From Clostridiales bacterium (GTDB lineage: Bacteria; Bacillota; Clostridia; Christensenellales; Aristaeellaceae), in the NCBI GenBank assembly GCA_012729115.1, contig JAAYDR010000099.1:1-52314 (forward strand): a stretch of 52,314 nucleotides of DNA, written 5' to 3'. Numbering within the stretch: position 1 is the stretch's first letter; each line of letters opens with the position of its first letter. Both the position numbers and the translations under genes were made by a program. The notes beneath the pieces are model-generated. The model was not told the DNA's origin. It searched no databases and worked only from the letters and a program-made list of their open reading frames with translations. Of this stretch, positions 26,914 through 35,771 are shown piece by piece.

Positions 26914-27441
26914 ATGCCCTCCGATTATAATCGTTCCTGCCCCCACCCCTGCACCATGAACTTAGACCATGAGTCATTAAACGTTGATCCTTGCCCCCCT
27001 GTCAACTCGCCCTGCTGTAAAACTCGATGTCATTGTGTCGGCGAAGATTTTGGCCCTGACCCTTTTGTGATCAATATCGTGCGTGCCACTCTTGAAAATT
27101 CCTTCTTCAGAAAGGCACTTTGGACGGGGACATATCTTCAACTCACCCTGATGTGCATTCCTCCGGGAGGAGAAATTGGCCTGGAAATCCATCCGAACCT
27201 TGATCAGTTCCTCCGACTGGAGCAAGGAGAAGGGAAAGTTCTGATGGGGAGAACGTGTAACTGCCTAGACTATCAGCGAAAAGTTTCTGATGATTCTGCA
27301 GTGATCATCCCTGCCGGAACTTGGCATAATCTGGTCAACACGGGAAATCAACCGATCAAACTATATTCTATTTATGCGCCGCCTCAGCATCCTGCCGGAA
27401 CCATTCATTGTACCAAGGCAGACTCTGATGCCGCGGAGTAA
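26914..27441 (+). CDS. Cupin with Cys-rich N-terminus
   Basis: A 175-residue protein. The N-terminal 45 residues are rich in Cys and Pro (SCPHPC, PCPPVNSPCCKTRCHC). A single cupin barrel follows: LMCIPPGGEIGLEIHPNLDQFLRLEQGEG (shown in pieces, residues about 82-108) and VIIPAGTWHNLVNTG, with histidines available for a metal. The added Cys-rich head resembles the neighbouring proteins and suggests attachment to a cross-linked surface layer. AAAGGAG six bases before the ATG supports the start. Confidence 0.75.
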   Translation: MPSDYNRSCPHPCTMNLDHESLNVDPCPPVNSPCCKTRCHCVGEDFGPDPFVINIVRATLENSFFRKALWTGTYLQLTLMCIPPGGEIGLEIHPNLDQFLRLEQGEGKVLMGRTCNCLDYQRKVSDDSAVIIPAGTWHNLVNTGNQPIKLYSIYAPPQHPAGTIHCTKADSDAAE

Positions 27442-27487
27442 GCCACCAAATTTAACAAGTTAAAAGCAACAGCCATAAACAGCCTTT

Positions 27488-27521
27488 GGGACTGTCTCCT
27501 ATTCTTGGTGTCAGTCCCTTT
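27488..27521. terminator. Weak hairpin between convergent genes
   Basis: GGGACTG (27488-27494) pairs with CAGTCCC (27512-27518), followed by TTT on the plus strand; the loop is long. Confidence 0.4.
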
Positions 27522-27560
27522 GACTATCCAGATTATTGATGCGCAGTATTCGGATAAACT

Positions 27561-29414
27561 TTACGAAGAGGAGCCTGAATGTTGGATTTTGTCCAGGGCA
27601 TGGTGGAATTGGGTTTCATACAACTCCGTGTATACGCCGTTTTGGCTTACCAATTCCTCATGCCTGCCTCGCTCCACGATCTCGCCCTTTTTCAGTACAA
27701 GGATTTCATCTGCCGCCATGATCGTGGAAAGGCGATGGGCGATCAGAATGCTGGTTCTGCTTCTGATCAGGGGAGCAATGGCTTCCTGAATCAAATCCTC
27801 GGAAATGGAGTCCAGCGAGGAAGTAGCCTCGTCAAAGATCAGGACTGCAGGATCCTTTAAAATGACCCGGGCAATAGAGATACGCTGCTTTTCACCCCCC
27901 GAGAGCTTGAGTCCCCTGTTCCCTACAAGCGTATCATAGCCCATGGGCTGGGCAGCAATAAAGTCATGGATATTGGCCTTCTTGCACGCGTCTTCCAACT
28001 CATCCTGGGTAGCCTCCGGCTTTGCATAAAGCAGGTTCTCCCGAATGCTGCCGTTAAAAAGATAGGTATCCTGAGTCACCATGCCAACGCTCTGCCTAAG
28101 AGTGTACAGATCCATTTTACGTACATCAATGCCGTCCAGGGAGACCTGCCCCGCCGTTACGTCATAAAGCCTGGGAATCAAATTGACCATTGTACTTTTT
28201 CCGGAACCGGAAGGGCCTACTATAGCAATGCTGTGCCCCTGGTCGAGGCGGAAGTCGATGTCTTTCAGAACCAGATGGCCTGGCTCGTAGGCAAATTGTA
28301 CATTGTTGAACACCACCGTGCCTTGGATTACCTCCGGCTTCAAGGCGTTTTGCGGGTTTTCCACCTCCGGCTTCATGTCAAAATAAGTAAAGATACGCGT
28401 AAACAAAGCCATGGATCGCACCACGTCGACATGGATGGTTAAAAGGGTGTTGACAGGCCGGTACATCTGGGTCAGCAAGGCCACCAACACCGTGATGTCA
28501 CCTACCGTCAGGCTCGTGTCCTGCCGGATCAACAGATATCCGCCCGCCATGTAAATCAGCATGGGTCCGATGGTTGTGACGGTATTGATGGTCATGCGGA
28601 ACCAGCGTCCCGCCATGCTCTCACGCACGTTAAGCTTGGTCATGGCCTCGTTTGCCTTGCGGTAATTCTCATACTCACTTTGCTCGTTGGTGAACAACTT
28701 CACCAGTTGTTGACCGCTGACGCTTAAGGTTTCGTTCAGAATGCCGTTGATCTTGTCATTGGACTTTTGGACCTGCATCGTAAGCGACCAGCGGCTTTTG
28801 CCCACTCGCTGGGTGGGGATGGCGAACAGCGGCACGATAACGATGCCCAGTAATGCCAGCATCCAGTTTTTCTGAAACATTGCCACCAATGCCACCACCA
28901 AAGTGATGGTGTTGGAAAGAATGCTGGTCAGTGTGCCGAGGATCACCGACTGGACTCCGGAGATATCACTGGTCATTCGGGTAATGATGTCTCCCTGATT
29001 GTTGCTGGTGTAAAATCGATGGGACAGGAGCAGCAATTTTTGAAACATGGTGTTACGCATATCGTAGGTGATATGTTGGGCCACCCATGTGTTAATGTAG
29101 CTTTCGATTACCGCGATCCCATTGGCCAACAGCGTTACTCCAAAGGAAAGGAGTACCAATTGAACGAGCAGCGAAAAGTCGCGCCCGATCAATCCCTGGT
29201 CAATGATTCTGCCGGTGAGGATGGAGGGCAGCACACCCAGCATAGATGACGCGGTAATGGTCAGTAAAACCAAAGCCATTTGAAGCCGGTAGGGTTTCAG
29301 ATAGCACCCAATCCTCTTGAGCAGCACCCAGGTGACCTTGGGAGCATTCGTTTTTTCTTCCTCAGAGAGGAACTGAACACCAGCTCTTCCGAAGCCACCC
29401 CTGGGCTGCGTCAT
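27561..29414 (-). CDS. ABC exporter (multidrug/lipid type)
   Basis: A 617-residue half-transporter with fused domains. An N-terminal cytoplasmic stretch precedes six membrane helices (about residues 40-340). The ATPase has Walker A VGPSGSGKSTM, Q-loop VTQDTYLFNGS, signature LSGGEKQRISIARV, Walker B AVLIFDEATSSLD and switch IAHRLS. Unlike the fragment at the window start, it is complete. It overlaps the MarR-type gene by four bases (ATGA), so both lie in one operon. Regulator-plus-exporter pairs usually respond to and remove a toxic compound. Confidence 0.94.
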   Translation of the reverse strand: MTQPRGGFGRAGVQFLSEEEKTNAPKVTWVLLKRIGCYLKPYRLQMALVLLTITASSMLGVLPSILTGRIIDQGLIGRDFSLLVQLVLLSFGVTLLANGIAVIESYINTWVAQHITYDMRNTMFQKLLLLSHRFYTSNNQGDIITRMTSDISGVQSVILGTLTSILSNTITLVVALVAMFQKNWMLALLGIVIVPLFAIPTQRVGKSRWSLTMQVQKSNDKINGILNETLSVSGQQLVKLFTNEQSEYENYRKANEAMTKLNVRESMAGRWFRMTINTVTTIGPMLIYMAGGYLLIRQDTSLTVGDITVLVALLTQMYRPVNTLLTIHVDVVRSMALFTRIFTYFDMKPEVENPQNALKPEVIQGTVVFNNVQFAYEPGHLVLKDIDFRLDQGHSIAIVGPSGSGKSTMVNLIPRLYDVTAGQVSLDGIDVRKMDLYTLRQSVGMVTQDTYLFNGSIRENLLYAKPEATQDELEDACKKANIHDFIAAQPMGYDTLVGNRGLKLSGGEKQRISIARVILKDPAVLIFDEATSSLDSISEDLIQEAIAPLIRSRTSILIAHRLSTIMAADEILVLKKGEIVERGRHEELVSQNGVYTELYETQFHHALDKIQHSGSSS

Positions 29415-29920
29415 GGTTGGACCTCCTCATGATGGTCATGACCTTCGTGACATACGTGCCCCCAGCGGCCAAACCCATGGCAGCAACTGATCTTGCCTTT
29501 TTCATAGCTTTCTTGCCAGTCCACATATAGCTTTTCCAGGAGCGCAGCAAGGTTTTCCTTTTCCTCTCCCGACAGTGCCTGGAACAATATTTTCTGCCTT
29601 TTCTTCCTCTTGGTCTCCGACTCCTTGGCTACCCGGCTTCCCTCCTCCCGTAAAACTATGTCCACGCTCCGGCGATCCTCCTCATTGGGCATACGGGTAA
29701 TCAATCCGCCAGCTTCCAGTTTAGCAAGGATCTCGCTTAAGGATCCGGCCTGGACACCCAACTCTTCCTGCATCTCCCGCTGTGTCATCCGTTCCTGCTG
29801 AAGCAAAATTCCCAGAATCCGTCCCTGTCCGCCCTTGACATCCGCATGATGCCGCATCAGGTGAGCAATGCGTCTTAAATACTGATACAACTTTTCTTCA
29901 ATATTCATAACTTCAATCAT
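29411..29920 (-). CDS. MarR family regulator with metal-binding-like tail
   Basis: A 169-residue winged-helix repressor. MTQREMQEELGVQAGSLSEILAKLEAGG is the HTH (in pieces, residues about 60-87), and ITRMPNEEDRRSVDIVL is the wing. The last 25 residues are unusual: ISCCHGFGRWGHVCHEGHDHHEE, with three Cys and five His, which could bind metal. GGAG seven bases before the ATG at 29920 sets the start. It probably represses its own operon through the palindromes at 29943 and 29984. Confidence 0.9.
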   Translation of the reverse strand: MIEVMNIEEKLYQYLRRIAHLMRHHADVKGGQGRILGILLQQERMTQREMQEELGVQAGSLSEILAKLEAGGLITRMPNEEDRRSVDIVLREEGSRVAKESETKRKKRQKILFQALSGEEKENLAALLEKLYVDWQESYEKGKISCCHGFGRWGHVCHEGHDHHEEVQP

Positions 29921-29942
29921 ATTCTTTCTCCACCGTTTTATT

Positions 29943-29991
29943 AGGTACCTTTGAAATAATAACATGGCGTTTTATAGATGTCAAGGTACCT
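29943..29991 (-). promoter_or_regulatory. marR-type/ABC promoter flanked by two operators
   Basis: On the minus strand TTGACA (29979-29984), a 17-base spacer and TATTAT (29956-29961) form the promoter. The palindrome AGGTACCT occurs at 29984-29991, overlapping the -35 edge, and at 29943-29950, just after the start point. The copies lie 41 bases apart, about four helical turns. Confidence 0.8.
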
Positions 29992-30103
29992 AATAGTATA
30001 TTCATAATATCAGTGGCATTCTACAGGCACACTCTTCTGAGCTAGAGAAAAGGCTGACTTGGTTCTGCTACTGCTCTATCAAAGAATGAGCCTGTGTCCT
30101 TCG

Positions 30104-30132
30104 TTGACGACCCTATCCACATGCGTTATAAT
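30104..30132 (+). promoter_or_regulatory. Promoter of wecB
   Basis: TTGACG (30104-30109), a 17-base spacer and a perfect TATAAT (30127-30132), 87 bases upstream of the ATG. Confidence 0.75.
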
Positions 30133-30218
30133 GAAGTTCTTGGATTGCCATTTATAGGCGTTTTCCATGACCTTTCCCGGCAATCCGGTTTTATTTTGTA
30201 GCTTTGGAGGATGCAGCG

Positions 30219-31355
30219 ATGAGCATCAAGGTGATGAGTGTGTTTGGTACACGGCCTGAAGCGATCAAGATGCTTCCCCTGGTCCATGCAATAACCAAAG
30301 ACCCGCGGTTTCAAAACCTTGTGTGTGTCACCGCCCAGCATCGGGAGATGCTGGATCAGGTGCTGGATACTTTTCAGGTTAAGCCCCATTATGACCTTGA
30401 TTTGATGACCCCACGCCAAACCCTCACGGATATCACCGGCAATGTATTGCGAGGAATGGAAGGGGTCTTCGCGGAGGCTAAGCCGGATATAGTATTGGTC
30501 CATGGGGATACCACCACCAGCTTTGCCGCTGCTCTTGCCGCTTTCTATCAGCAGATCCCCGTAGGCCACGTAGAGGCAGGGCTTCGCACTTATGACCGTT
30601 ACTCCCCCTTTCCTGAAGAGATGAACCGCAACCTTACCAGCAAACTGGCCACCCTTCATTTTGCGCCTACCCAGCTCAACGTGGAAAATCTCGCCAGGGA
30701 GAGCATCACCGATCATGTGTATATCACAGGCAATACCGTCATCGATGCGTTGTTATCCATTGTGCGGCCAGACTATGTATTCCATGAGTCTGCCTTGGAT
30801 CATCTCTCCTATGAGGGTATGCGCACGGTGCTGATGACCGCCCACCGACGGGAAAATTTGGGGCAACCGATGCGTAATATATTTGAAGCTGTTTTAAAGC
30901 TGGTTCAGCGTCATCCCGATGTTCAGGTGATTTATCCCATGCACAAAAACCCCGCGGTACGCCAACCAGCCTTTGAAATACTTGGGCATCATCCCCGCAT
31001 CCATTTGATCGAGCCTATTGGCGTCAGCGATATGCACAACCTTTTTACCAAGTGCTACTTCATCATGACCGACTCAGGAGGCCTTCAGGAGGAGGCCCCC
31101 GCCTTGGGCAAGCCGGTGCTGGTACTTCGCACCGAGACAGAGCGTCCGGAAGCCGTCGCTGCAGGAACAGCAAAGGTGGTGGGGATAGAGCGGGAGGATA
31201 TCCTCCGGGAGGCGGAGCGCCTGCTTGAGGACCCAATCGAATACAAGCGCATGTCTCAAGCCCAAAACCCCTATGGCGACGGGCATGCCTCCCGAAGGAT
31301 CTGCGACGCTATCGCGGACTTTTTCAACAGCCCTAGTCGGAGGGAACATTGTTGA
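30219..31355 (+). CDS. wecB: UDP-N-acetylglucosamine 2-epimerase
   Basis: A 378-residue non-hydrolysing epimerase that interconverts UDP-GlcNAc and UDP-ManNAc for wall teichoic acid or polysaccharide synthesis. Signatures are VFGTRPEAIKMLPLV, VHGDTTTSFAAALAA, VGHVEAGLRTYD, FPEEMNRNLTS, VMTAHRRENLGQP-like TAHRRENLG and MTDSGGLQEEAPALGKPVLVLR. The ATG at 30219 has GGAGG upstream. It overlaps the next gene by seven bases. Confidence 0.94.
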   Translation: MSIKVMSVFGTRPEAIKMLPLVHAITKDPRFQNLVCVTAQHREMLDQVLDTFQVKPHYDLDLMTPRQTLTDITGNVLRGMEGVFAEAKPDIVLVHGDTTTSFAAALAAFYQQIPVGHVEAGLRTYDRYSPFPEEMNRNLTSKLATLHFAPTQLNVENLARESITDHVYITGNTVIDALLSIVRPDYVFHESALDHLSYEGMRTVLMTAHRRENLGQPMRNIFEAVLKLVQRHPDVQVIYPMHKNPAVRQPAFEILGHHPRIHLIEPIGVSDMHNLFTKCYFIMTDSGGLQEEAPALGKPVLVLRTETERPEAVAAGTAKVVGIEREDILREAERLLEDPIEYKRMSQAQNPYGDGHASRRICDAIADFFNSPSRREHC

Positions 31356-31657
31356 ACGATTGCTTTTCGGATAAGGTTTATCAGATTGTGAACCAAATCC
31401 CTTGGGGAAAGGTTACTACGTACGGGGTGATCGCCAGGATGCTGGGCTGTCCCCAATCGGGTCGCTATGTGGGCTTTGTTATGCGTAATGCCCCTGCCTT
31501 CCTGCCCTGCCACCGGGTGGTCAATCAAAAGGGAGAAATGGCTCCTCATGATACCTTTGGCTCTCAGGATTATCAGCGGGAACTACTTCGTTCGGAAGGG
31601 ATTACCTTCCTCACCAATGGCTGTATCTTCATGAAAGAGCATCTCTGGTTAGGATAA
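31349..31657 (+). CDS. MGMT-family protein (single domain)
   Basis: A 102-residue protein equal to the C-terminal DNA-binding domain of O6-alkylguanine transferases. It shows VNQIPWGKVTTYGVIARMLG, SGRYVGFVMRNAP and the active-site motif LPCHRVVNQKG with the reactive Cys. It lacks the N-terminal domain of Ogt. Related alkyltransferase-like proteins usually have Trp instead of Cys; here Cys is kept, so repair or damage-flagging are both possible. The start appears to be TTG with GGAGGG seven bases upstream. Confidence 0.85.
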   Translation: MLNDCFSDKVYQIVNQIPWGKVTTYGVIARMLGCPQSGRYVGFVMRNAPAFLPCHRVVNQKGEMAPHDTFGSQDYQRELLRSEGITFLTNGCIFMKEHLWLG

Positions 31658-31695
31658 TGGCGCCACAACAAGGTTGCGTGTTTTTGTCCTTCATC

Positions 31696-31725
31696 TTGCG
31701 CTGAAGCATCTTATCAGTATATAAT
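31696..31725 (+). promoter_or_regulatory. Possible promoter of the 31768 gene
   Basis: TTGCGC and a perfect TATAAT (31720-31725) are separated by 18 bases. Confidence 0.5.
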
Positions 31726-31767
31726 GGCCTCTGTCCATGCGCGATTATGATAAAGGCGGTACACACC

Positions 31768-32238
31768 ATGCATCAACACGATGAACACTGCGGCTGCGGT
31801 CATGTCCATGCCCCGATTCCCACACCCGAAGAGCTGACACCCATCCAGGTGGATATTCTTTTAGCGCTGCGTCAACGGCAATGTCTGCCTGTAGCTTCCT
31901 TTTCCCTCGCAAAAACCGGCGATGAGACGCGTTACAATGTTGCGTTGGCACCGGTTTACCTATCCTCACCGCAGGACACCATGGAGCAGGTGAAGGATCT
32001 TGGCAATCAGCTTTCCCTTCTGGAGGATATGAATCTACTCACGCTGGATTATGATCTGCCGCTACGAAATTACTCGGATGAAGAGTACAAAACCTCAGCG
32101 TTATATGCGTACTTTGTCAGAACGGTAGAAGAAGCAGCACAACTGCCTGACTCCACCTTTGATACACCACAATTGGAGTTGGGAAGCATGGTGTTAACGA
32201 AGGCAGGAGAAGATTTCGTGGATACGCTGCTTGCCTAA
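31768..32238 (+). CDS. Unknown protein with His/Cys-rich N-terminus
   Basis: A 156-residue protein I cannot assign. It opens MHQHDEHCGCGHVHAP, a possible metal-binding segment. A helical-looking domain follows (TPIQVDILLALRQRQCLPVASFSL), then a mixed region ending MVLTKAGEDFVDTLL. Its pattern could suit a winged-helix-like fold, but I see no clear signature. The start is uncertain: an ATG at 31747 is seven codons upstream, and neither has a strong ribosome site. Its stop lies inside a hairpin. Confidence 0.6.
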   Translation: MHQHDEHCGCGHVHAPIPTPEELTPIQVDILLALRQRQCLPVASFSLAKTGDETRYNVALAPVYLSSPQDTMEQVKDLGNQLSLLEDMNLLTLDYDLPLRNYSDEEYKTSALYAYFVRTVEEAAQLPDSTFDTPQLELGSMVLTKAGEDFVDTLLA

Positions 32239-32249
32239 GCAGCGTATCC
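32220..32249 (+). terminator. Hairpin spanning a stop codon
   Basis: GGATACGCTGCTT and AAGCAGCGTATCC are perfectly complementary (13 pairs, GCCT loop). The stop codon of the 31768 gene is inside it. There is no U run. Confidence 0.5.
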
Positions 32250-32351
32250 GTGTCAGGATATTCTTATCTGTATGAACTGTATATCCTAGCAAGACGAGAC
32301 GGTGCCCACATCGCATCAGTTCTTTTCGATCCTGTCAGGAGGAGATGCTGC

Positions 32352-34178
32352 ATGAATTTTCTTCCCATGCCCCAAAAGGTTGTCCATGAAAACGGTCTTT
32401 TCATCCTCTCCTACCGTTCGGTCATTGTCCTTACAGATACAAAGCCTTCCGCGTTGCTGTATGCCGGTCTTCTTCGAGATACCATTACGGAGGAGACGGG
32501 GCTCACGCTGTCCATCCTGCGAGGAGTAAGCAGACCGGGTGATATTTCCCTGTCCGAGGATGCGACCTTGCCAACAGATAGATATCAGATGTTGGTTTCC
32601 GAACATGGTATCTACCTTCGGGGTGGTAGCGATGCGGCCCTGTGCCACGGTGTACAGACACTCCGCCAATGGATACAGCGGCATGGGTTTCGCCTCCCTG
32701 CCCTGAAAATAGAGGATTGGCCGGATTTTCCCAATCGTGGCTATTACCTGGATGTCTCCAGGGGACGGGTTCCTACCCTTACAACCCTAAAGGAATATGC
32801 GGATCTCCTGTGCCGCTATAAGATCAACCAATGGCAGCTTTATGTAGAGCACACTTATCTTTTCCGTGATTTTTCCGAATCGTGGCGGGACGACACGCCT
32901 CTTACGGCTGAGGAAATCATGGAGTTGGATGCCTACTGTGCGGCGCGGTGTATCGAACTGGTGCCTTCCCTCTCCACCTTCGGTCATATGTACAAAATTC
33001 TTAGCACAAAATCAAACCATGACCTGTGTGAGATGGAAAACCCTGAATCATATCCCCACAACTTTAGCAACGTCATGCATCACCACACCCTGAACGTATC
33101 CAACGAAAGGGCGCTTCCCTTTGTATTTTCCATGATCGACGAGTATATGCAGCTTTTCACCTCCCGCAAGTTCAATATTTGTGCGGATGAAACCTTTGAT
33201 CTTGGCAAAGGCCGAAGCGCGGAACTGGCCCAGAAGATTGGCGAACGCTCGTTGTATATGAACCATGTGAAGGCTTTGTGCGAGCATTTGGTGGCCCAAG
33301 GTCGAACACCTCAATTCTGGGGCGACATCGTGGTGCGCTTTAAGGCTGCTTATGACATTCTTCCCAAGGAAACGGTCTGCTTGAACTGGGGCTATCTTCC
33401 CAACCAACCTGAATACGAGATTCAAGCATTGGCTGAAGCGGGAGCAACCCAGTATGTCTGTCCTGCCGTATGGGGTTGGAACCGTTTGATACCCCTTATT
33501 CGAGACTCCTTTGACAATATCCGCGCCATGTGCGCCCATGGCCAAAAGTACGGTGCCATAGGCCTGCTTAACACCGACTGGGGCGATTTTGGACATATCA
33601 ACCACCCCTGGCTCTCCGTTCCGGGAATCCTCTATGGAGCTGCCTTATCCTGGAACAACCGGTCCAATGTCTTTGATGTGCTCAACCGTGCCATCTCATT
33701 TCTGGAATATGGCGACAAATCAGAGCAATTTATGGAAGCCTTTAGAGCTCTGTCCTGCCATGAGATCTTTGATTGGTACCATGCCGTCCTCTGGATTGAA
33801 GCAGATGACGATCTGCAGCGAAAAGAAATTTTCTCCGAAATAAGGGTGGAAGAGGCTCCGGCTGCAAACCGCGCCCTGGAGGACGCCCTTGGTAAGCTGT
33901 GGGAAGCCGCCCGCTCGATGCCGCATCACAAGCGTTCCTGCATGCATGCGCTATGTCTGATGTCGGATGGTGTGCGCATCTGGAATGACATTGCAGTCCA
34001 TATCGGACACGTCTTTTATGGACAAGGATCCAAAAGAAAAGAAGGCACGGATCTGGCTTGTGAACTCGAATCCTGGTATCATGCCTATGCTCAGCAGTGG
34101 AGAAGCGTGTCCAAGGAGGGCGGCATTGCGCGAATCATGACGGTCGTGAATGCGTATGCCGATCTGCTGAGGGGATAA
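32352..34178 (+). CDS. GH20-like beta-N-acetylhexosaminidase, cytoplasmic
   Basis: A 608-residue protein of the glycoside hydrolase 20 type, which removes terminal GlcNAc or GalNAc. The N-terminal accessory domain (about 1-120) ends GFRLPALKIEDWPDFPNRGYYLDVSRGR (in pieces, residues about 107-135), the usual entry to the catalytic barrel. Later come LVPSLSTFGHM and FNICADETFDLGKG, with the Asp-Glu catalytic pair, and TPQFWGDIV. There is no signal peptide, so it would act on imported sugars or internal glycoconjugates. AGGAGG nine bases before the ATG sets the start. Confidence 0.85.
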   Translation: MNFLPMPQKVVHENGLFILSYRSVIVLTDTKPSALLYAGLLRDTITEETGLTLSILRGVSRPGDISLSEDATLPTDRYQMLVSEHGIYLRGGSDAALCHGVQTLRQWIQRHGFRLPALKIEDWPDFPNRGYYLDVSRGRVPTLTTLKEYADLLCRYKINQWQLYVEHTYLFRDFSESWRDDTPLTAEEIMELDAYCAARCIELVPSLSTFGHMYKILSTKSNHDLCEMENPESYPHNFSNVMHHHTLNVSNERALPFVFSMIDEYMQLFTSRKFNICADETFDLGKGRSAELAQKIGERSLYMNHVKALCEHLVAQGRTPQFWGDIVVRFKAAYDILPKETVCLNWGYLPNQPEYEIQALAEAGATQYVCPAVWGWNRLIPLIRDSFDNIRAMCAHGQKYGAIGLLNTDWGDFGHINHPWLSVPGILYGAALSWNNRSNVFDVLNRAISFLEYGDKSEQFMEAFRALSCHEIFDWYHAVLWIEADDDLQRKEIFSEIRVEEAPAANRALEDALGKLWEAARSMPHHKRSCMHALCLMSDGVRIWNDIAVHIGHVFYGQGSKRKEGTDLACELESWYHAYAQQWRSVSKEGGIARIMTVVNAYADLLRG

Positions 34179-34330
34179 CCTGTGCCTGTTCTTGTTGTGC
34201 CATGCCGTCTATACAGATCTATGTACACATAAATGGAAGCAAGGAAAAAAGGATTGCATCGCTATATCAGTCGGGTATCTTACCCGTCAATCTGCCCTGC
34301 AATCCATTTGACAGCAATCGATCGCCTACG

Positions 34331-35320
34331 CTACTCGCAGGGATACACAAGACCCCATTGCGCACGCAGTTCATCCATCATCCTGAGGATACGAATGGTT
34401 TCACTGTGCGGCATCGCTTCGCACTCCACAAGACCGCGTTGGATCGCGTCCACAGCGCAAGTCACCTCATATTCGTATCCGGTGATCTGCGACGGAACTG
34501 TATAGATACGCGCTTCTTCAGGTTTTTTGTACGGTATGACGGTGATCGTACCGGGGTTGTTGATGTTGTCCGTCTCCAGTGTACCGGCTGTACCATAGAT
34601 TACCCCTCGCCGGTCCCCGGCGCAGGTAACAGCGGCACAAAGGATCGCCATTTCACCGGTTTCGTAGGTGATTGTAACGCTTTCCTGCATGTCAACGCCA
34701 GTATCCATCATTTGAGCGATGCTGTTCACCGAGGCGACATTATCGCCCAGTACCATAGATGCGAAGTTGAGTGCATATACACCCAAATCCAGCAAAGCAC
34801 CCCCAGCCAGTTCCGGTTGACGTATGCGTGGCTTCTGAGCAATTAGATATGCCAGATTGGCTGTCACGATCTGTGGCTTGCCAATGACCCCACTGGAGAT
34901 GATTTCATCGATCATGGTACGGGCCGGCTGGTATCGCGTCCAGATAGCCTCCGCCATAAACAGCCCTTTTTCCCTGGCCACGGCCGTTACTTTCTCTGCC
35001 TGCCGGGCATTGACCGTAAAGGCCTTTTCACAAAGCACATGCTTACCATGAGCTAAACAACGTAACAGTTGTTCATAATGAAACGAATGGGGCGTAGCGA
35101 TGTACACCAGATGCACATCAGGATCCCGAAGCATCTCCTCATAGGATCCATACGCTTTTTGAAAGCCATGCTCCTGTGCAAACCGCTGCGCGCGGTTTTC
35201 GTCCCGGGCTGCTACGGAATGCATACAAATCGACTGATCTCCCCGGGCGATCATACCCGCAAGTGTCCTTGCCATGATGCCCGCGATATACCCCGCTCCC
35301 AATATGGCAATATTAATCAC
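34331..35320 (-). CDS. Gfo/Idh/MocA family oxidoreductase
   Basis: A 329-residue NAD(P)-dependent dehydrogenase. The Rossmann motif is IAILGAGYIAGIMA, and LCEKAFTVNARQAEKV holds the catalytic EK(P)-type lysine. The C-terminal alpha/beta domain follows. It oxidises or reduces a sugar or polyol, but which one is not readable. It is the last gene of the GntR-controlled sugar operon. The start is probably the GTG at 35320, because AAGGAG overlaps the earlier in-frame GTG. Confidence 0.88.
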   Translation of the reverse strand: MINIAILGAGYIAGIMARTLAGMIARGDQSICMHSVAARDENRAQRFAQEHGFQKAYGSYEEMLRDPDVHLVYIATPHSFHYEQLLRCLAHGKHVLCEKAFTVNARQAEKVTAVAREKGLFMAEAIWTRYQPARTMIDEIISSGVIGKPQIVTANLAYLIAQKPRIRQPELAGGALLDLGVYALNFASMVLGDNVASVNSIAQMMDTGVDMQESVTITYETGEMAILCAAVTCAGDRRGVIYGTAGTLETDNINNPGTITVIPYKKPEEARIYTVPSQITGYEYEVTCAVDAIQRGLVECEAMPHSETIRILRMMDELRAQWGLVYPCE

Positions 35321-35349
35321 GCCCAACACTCCTTCCCCTGGGACGCTGT

Positions 35350-35748
35350 TTATGCCAGAATGGCTTTGATCTGTTCAAGCTGCGTCTGGGTGAGCATTTT
35401 CACGTCACTGTTATGCGCACCGGTGCCGGAATCTTCTATCAACACCAACTTGGTATCCCTTTGAGTTACTGTGTTATGCCAGAGTGTTGCTGGGATGTTA
35501 TACACCTTCATGGGCTGCATCTCCACCTTGTCGATCTCCAGTTTCCCTTCCTCCTCGTTGGCATATAACAAGGTGCACCGTCCTGCCAACAGGATAAACA
35601 GCTCATCGGTTTCATTGTGCCGCTCCAGACAGTTGATACTGTTGATATCATTCTCCGGCTTCCAGTTCTTGATGCCCACCATCCATTTTGGGTTCTCAAA
35701 CACGCGGGTCAAGCCATTGCCCTCGTAATTATATTGCAGGATTTCCAT
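35350..35748 (-). CDS. Cupin-fold sugar-operon protein
   Basis: A 132-residue single-domain cupin. It shows ERHNETDELFILLAGRCTLLY and VYNIPATLWHNTVT, the two metal-site motifs (His, Glu, His). Small cupins in sugar operons may be isomerases or epimerases, or may bind a metabolite. It lies between the transketolase and the dehydrogenase genes and is probably a pathway enzyme. Confidence 0.75.
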   Translation of the reverse strand: MEILQYNYEGNGLTRVFENPKWMVGIKNWKPENDINSINCLERHNETDELFILLAGRCTLLYANEEEGKLEIDKVEMQPMKVYNIPATLWHNTVTQRDTKLVLIEDSGTGAHNSDVKMLTQTQLEQIKAILA

Positions 35749-35771
35749 CGTATCGATCCTTTCTGTGTGAC

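Noticed and set aside
33048-33605. 185-codon frame antisense to the GH20-like gene
   Set aside because: The GH20-like frame has catalytic motifs and a ribosome site; this one has neither.
34272-34286. Short hairpin CGGGTA/TACCCG considered as a terminator
   Set aside because: Six pairs, a three-base loop and no U run on either strand; too weak to call.
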